A stretch of 8,391 nt of DNA, from NCBI GenBank assembly GCA_016794765.1, contig JAEUJG010000130.1, positions 1 to 8,391 on the forward strand, written 5' to 3'. This DNA comes from Spirochaetaceae bacterium (GTDB lineage Bacteria > Spirochaetota > Spirochaetia > Treponematales > Rectinemataceae). The first letter of the stretch is position 1. The number at the start of each line of letters is the position of its first letter. The notes below the pieces were generated by a model that worked only from the letters and a program-made list of their open reading frames with translations, searched no databases and was not told where the DNA came from. The translations under genes were made by a program, and so were the position numbers. This document shows, piece after piece, positions 5,963-8,391 of this stretch.

Positions 5963-7717
5963 ATGGTCAACGCGAAGATAAACGGCATTCCCGTTCAGGT
6001 CGCCGAGGGTACCACGATCCTCGACGCGGCCAGGAAGGTGGAGGTGAAGATCCCCACCCTCTGCTATAGTCCCGACCTTTCCCCCTGGGCCGCCTGCGGC
6101 ATCTGCGTGGTCAAGGTCGAGAAGAACCCCAAGATGCTCCGCGCCTGCTGCACCCCCCTCGAGGAGGGCATGAGCGTCATCACCCACGATCCCGAGATCG
6201 TGCAGACGCGCAAGACGGTCATCGAGCTCATCCTCTCGACGCACCCGGACGACTGCCTCCAGTGCCCGCGCTCGGGCGACTGCGAGCTCCAGACCCTGGC
6301 CGCCGAGTTCGGCATCCGCGAGCAGCCCTTCGACAAGCGCCTCCGGGGCCTCCCCGTGGACGATTCCTCCGGCTCGCTCATCATCAACGCCGAGAAGTGC
6401 GTGAAGTGCGGCCGCTGCGTCACCGTCTGCCAGCAGATGCAGAACGTCTGGGCCATCGAGTTCCTGGGCCGCGGCGAGAAGATGCGCATCGCCCCCGCCG
6501 CCGACGTCAAGCTCGGCGACAGCCCCTGCATCCGCTGCGGCCAGTGCTCCGCGCACTGCCCCGTCGGCGCCATCTACGAAAACGACCAGACGGCGCAGGT
6601 CTGGGACGCCCTCATGAAGGAGGGCCCGGACGCCAAGAAGTGCGTCGTGCAGATCGCGCCCGCGGTCCGCGTCGCCCTCGGCGAGGCCTTCGGCCTCCCG
6701 CCGGGAACCAACCTCACCAAGAAGATCTACGCCGCGCTCCGCCGCCTCGGCTTCGACGCGATCTTCGACACGAACTTCTCCGCCGACCTCACCATCCTGG
6801 AGGAAGGCACCGAGTTCGTGAAGCGCTTCGCGAAGGGCGAGGGCGACCTCCCCCTCATCACGAGCTGCTGCCCGGCCTGGGTCGACTACATGGAGAAGTA
6901 CTACGCGGACATGATCCCGAACTTCTCCACCGCGAAGAGCCCCCAGCAGATGATGGGCGCGATGATCAAGACCTACTGGGCCGAAAAGGCCGCGGTCGAT
7001 CCCGCCAAGATCTTCTCCGTCTCCGTCATGCCCTGCACCGCCAAGAAGTACGAGAACAGCCGCAACAAGGACATGTACTCCTCCGGCCAGAAGGACGTGG
7101 ACATCACCCTCACGACCCGCGAGCTCGCGCGCATGATCAAGCAGGCCGGCATCGACATCGTGAACCTCCCCGAGGAGGAGGCCGACTCCCCGCTCGGTCC
7201 CTACACGGGCGCGGGCACGATCTTCGGCGCCACCGGCGGCGTCATGGAGGCGGCGCTCCGCACGGCCTACAACCTCGTCACCGGCGAGGACCTGAAGGAC
7301 GTCAACTTCACCGGCGTGCGCGGCATCTCCGGCATCAAGGAAGCCCGGATCAACATCAAGGGCACCGAGGTCCGCGTCGCCGTGGCCCACCAGATGGGCA
7401 ACATCGCGCAGGTCCTGGAAGAGGTCCGCAAGGCCAAGGCCGAGGGCAAGGAGACGCCCTGGCACTTCATCGAGGTGATGGCCTGCCGCGGCGGCTGCAT
7501 CGGCGGCGGCGGCCAGCCCTACGGCTGCACCGACGAGGTGCGCAAGCTGCGCATCCGCGGCATCTACGACGACGACGAGAAGTCGACCTACCGCTGCTCG
7601 CACCACAACCCGCTCATCAAGCAGGTGTACAAGGACTTCCTCGGCGAGCCCTGCGGCCACAAGTCGCACGAGCTCCTGCACACGCACTACGAGGCCAAGG
7701 AACTCTACCTCAAGTAG
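5963..7717 (+). CDS. hydA: HydA, catalytic subunit of [FeFe]-hydrogenase
   Basis: This 584-residue cytoplasmic enzyme interconverts H2 with protons and electrons at the H-cluster. Domains in order: plant-type [2Fe-2S] (C34, C45, C48, C62 or C63); His-ligated [4Fe-4S] (H94, C98, C101, C107); a two-cluster ferredoxin domain (C146, C149, C152, C156 and C189, C192, C195, C199); then the H-domain. Its three signatures are intact: TSCCPAW (300-306), MPCTAKKYE (356-364) and MACRGGCIGGGGQPYG (506-521). By comparison with Clostridium CpI, C303, C358, C508 and C512 hold the H-cluster and C302 is the proton-relay cysteine. The C-terminus (YRCSHHNPLIKQVY to HTHY) is the small-subunit region. Length and layout resemble CpI, and the C-terminal [2Fe-2S] domain of Thermotoga HydA is absent. 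With HydB and HydC it should form an NAD(H)- and ferredoxin-linked complex. The HydEFG maturases it needs are not in the window. The start has AAGGAG at good spacing. Confidence 0.97.
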   Translation: MVNAKINGIPVQVAEGTTILDAARKVEVKIPTLCYSPDLSPWAACGICVVKVEKNPKMLRACCTPLEEGMSVITHDPEIVQTRKTVIELILSTHPDDCLQCPRSGDCELQTLAAEFGIREQPFDKRLRGLPVDDSSGSLIINAEKCVKCGRCVTVCQQMQNVWAIEFLGRGEKMRIAPAADVKLGDSPCIRCGQCSAHCPVGAIYENDQTAQVWDALMKEGPDAKKCVVQIAPAVRVALGEAFGLPPGTNLTKKIYAALRRLGFDAIFDTNFSADLTILEEGTEFVKRFAKGEGDLPLITSCCPAWVDYMEKYYADMIPNFSTAKSPQQMMGAMIKTYWAEKAAVDPAKIFSVSVMPCTAKKYENSRNKDMYSSGQKDVDITLTTRELARMIKQAGIDIVNLPEEEADSPLGPYTGAGTIFGATGGVMEAALRTAYNLVTGEDLKDVNFTGVRGISGIKEARINIKGTEVRVAVAHQMGNIAQVLEEVRKAKAEGKETPWHFIEVMACRGGCIGGGGQPYGCTDEVRKLRIRGIYDDDEKSTYRCSHHNPLIKQVYKDFLGEPCGHKSHELLHTHYEAKELYLK

Positions 7718-7775
7718 GCCGCCCTTGGATCCAAGCCGCAAGGCGGGGCCACTCCCATCGGGGGGCGGCCTTTTT
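7717..7775 (+). terminator. Rho-independent terminator of the hyd operon
   Basis: GGCCGCCC (7717-7724) pairs perfectly with GGGCGGCC (7763-7770) and is followed at once by TTTTT (7771-7775). The 38-base loop contains the palindrome TTGGATCCAA (7725-7734) and a smaller CCGC/GCGG pairing, so the structure may be branched. The stem begins on the last base of the hydA stop codon. It separates the operon from the MerR gene, which has its own promoter. Confidence 0.77.
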
Positions 7776-7814
7776 CATGGCCTCCGCCTTTCAGCGAGCC
7801 TTTTGGAAAACTTC

Positions 7815-7845
7815 TTGACCCTGACGTAGCGTAAGGGTGTAGCCT
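7815..7845 (+). promoter_or_regulatory. MerR-type promoter/operator, predicted leaderless
   Basis: TTGACC (7815-7820) and a weak -10 TAGCCT (7840-7845) are separated by 19 bases, the over-long spacing typical of promoters controlled by MerR-family activators. The spacer is filled by an imperfect 21-bp dyad from ACCCT to AGGGT (7818-7838, centre 7828; eight matching pairs). The site lies directly in front of the MerR gene, which suggests autoregulation. Six bases separate the -10 from the ATG at 7852, so the predicted +1 is at the start codon. An alternative -10, TGTAGC at 17-bp spacing, is less MerR-like. Confidence 0.68.
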
Positions 7846-7851
7846 CTTCCC

Positions 7852-8391
7852 ATGAAGGCGACAAACTACCGGATCGGGGCGTTCGCGGCCCTGGCGGGGG
7901 TGAGTGTCCGGACACTTCACCACTATGACCGGCTCGGCCTCCTCCAACCGCGGGCACGCGACGCGGCGGGTTACCGGGTCTACGGAGAGGCGGAGCTGTT
8001 CCGCCTGCAGCAGATCCTCTTCTTCCGCGAACTCGAGATGCCGCTCGGGGAAATCCGAAGCCTCCTTGAGCGTCCCGGCTTCGATCCCGTCGAGGCCCTC
8101 CGGGGACACCGTCGCCTACTCGAGGAGAAGGCGGTCCGCATCGGCCGCCTGCTCGCCACCATAGACCGCAGCATCGCCCGATTGGGCGGGGAGGACAACA
8201 TGCTTTCCGACGAGGAGCTGTATGAAGGTTTCAGGAAGACCGAGATCGAGGCCGTCAAGAAGGAGGCGGCGGAGCGTTGGGGGGACGGCGAGGCCTACCG
8301 GGAGAGCCAAAGGCGGGTCGCCCGCATGAGCAAGGAAGACTGGGCGGCCGCAAAGGCTGGAATTTCGGCGGTGGAGCTCGAGATAGCCGCG
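7852..8391 (+). CDS. MerR-family regulator with TipAS domain (TipA-like), 3' end cut by window
   Basis: The frame runs 180 residues without a stop to the window end. The N-terminal half is a MerR DNA-binding domain: YRIGAFAALAGVSVRTLHHYDRLGLL (6-31) is the helix-turn-helix, GYRVYGEAEL (40-49) the wing, and MPLGEIRSLL (63-72) the next helix. A long dimerisation helix follows (about 80-112). From about residue 118 the sequence (LSDEELYEGF, ERWGDGEAYRESQRRV, MSKEDWAAAKAG) matches the TipAS antibiotic-recognition domain. TipA proteins bind thiopeptide-like or other amphipathic drugs through this half and activate their own promoter by untwisting the long spacer. No Shine-Dalgarno precedes the ATG, in line with a leaderless message. 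Codon use is looser than in the hyd genes (CGG, GGA, CTT, TTG, ATA). About 65-75 residues are probably missing at the C-terminus. The inducer and any further targets cannot be seen. Confidence 0.92.
   Translation, partial: MKATNYRIGAFAALAGVSVRTLHHYDRLGLLQPRARDAAGYRVYGEAELFRLQQILFFRELEMPLGEIRSLLERPGFDPVEALRGHRRLLEEKAVRIGRLLATIDRSIARLGGEDNMLSDEELYEGFRKTEIEAVKKEAAERWGDGEAYRESQRRVARMSKEDWAAAKAGISAVELEIAA
8188..8202 (+). promoter_or_regulatory. Internal ribosome binding site and in-frame ATG at the TipAS junction
   Basis: GGGGAGG (8188-8194), five bases, then ATG (8200-8202) lies in frame at residue 117 of the MerR gene, just before the TipAS domain begins. This is a stronger initiation signal than that of the full-length start. 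It would yield a TipAS-only protein without the DNA-binding half, as Streptomyces tipA does. The match could be chance, since Gly-Gly-Glu-Asp codons give such sequences in GC-rich DNA. Confidence 0.5.

Noticed and set aside
4015..5988. Long minus-strand frame opposite hydB
   Set aside because: Composed mainly of Ala, Leu, Asp, Val and Gly in simple patterns; a reverse-frame shadow of strongly C-ending codons.
7725..7734. TTGGATCCAA palindrome as an operator
   Set aside because: It lies inside the loop of the hyd terminator, too far from the MerR promoter to need a separate explanation.
5885..7741. Long minus-strand frame opposite hydA
   Set aside because: Same low-complexity shadow signature; HydA on the plus strand has every diagnostic motif and its own ribosome binding site.

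Overview
The window is a high-GC (clearly above 60% by eye) stretch of chromosome-like DNA from what looks like an anaerobic, fermentative bacterium. The main evidence is a complete operon for an NAD(H)-linked, probably electron-bifurcating [FeFe]-hydrogenase. The neighbouring class III cyclase has a 7TM receptor, a tightly conserved FFSDIRAFT-type catalytic core and a C-terminal TPR-like tail. That layout reminds me of spirochaete cyclases, so a GC-rich spirochaete is my best guess, but this is inference without any search. No mobile element, CRISPR array, tRNA or rRNA is visible.

Left part, minus strand (1-2460): the first 104 residues of a GH42 beta-galactosidase run off the left edge. Upstream of it, with a weak terminator-like hairpin between, is a 682-residue membrane receptor-cyclase with an export signal, an extracytoplasmic jelly-roll-like domain, seven membrane segments, a class III cyclase domain and a TPR-like tail. 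Its promoter puts +1 on or next to the A of the start codon, so the message is probably leaderless.

Middle, plus strand (2530-7775): from the shared divergent intergenic region a near-consensus sigma-70-type promoter (TTGTCA, 17 bp, TATACT) drives five closely spaced genes: hydC (NuoE-like), a stand-alone GHKL-fold ATPase, hydD (small thioredoxin-fold ferredoxin-like protein), hydB (NuoF-like flavoprotein) and hydA (catalytic H-cluster subunit). A strong hairpin plus T-tract terminator closes the operon. HydA, HydB and HydC together should couple H2 formation or oxidation to NAD(H) and ferredoxin in the cytoplasm. HydD is a usual companion. The ATPase has no established role. Two near-identical AT-rich 11-mers flank the hydC promoter and may be operators.

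Right edge, plus strand (7815-8391): a MerR-family regulator of the TipA type (MerR DNA-binding half plus TipAS drug-recognition half), truncated by the window end. Its own promoter has the stretched spacer and central dyad typical of MerR operators and again predicts a leaderless mRNA. Exactly at the junction between the two domains is an in-frame ATG with a strong Shine-Dalgarno sequence, which suggests that a short TipAS-only protein is also made, as in Streptomyces tipA.
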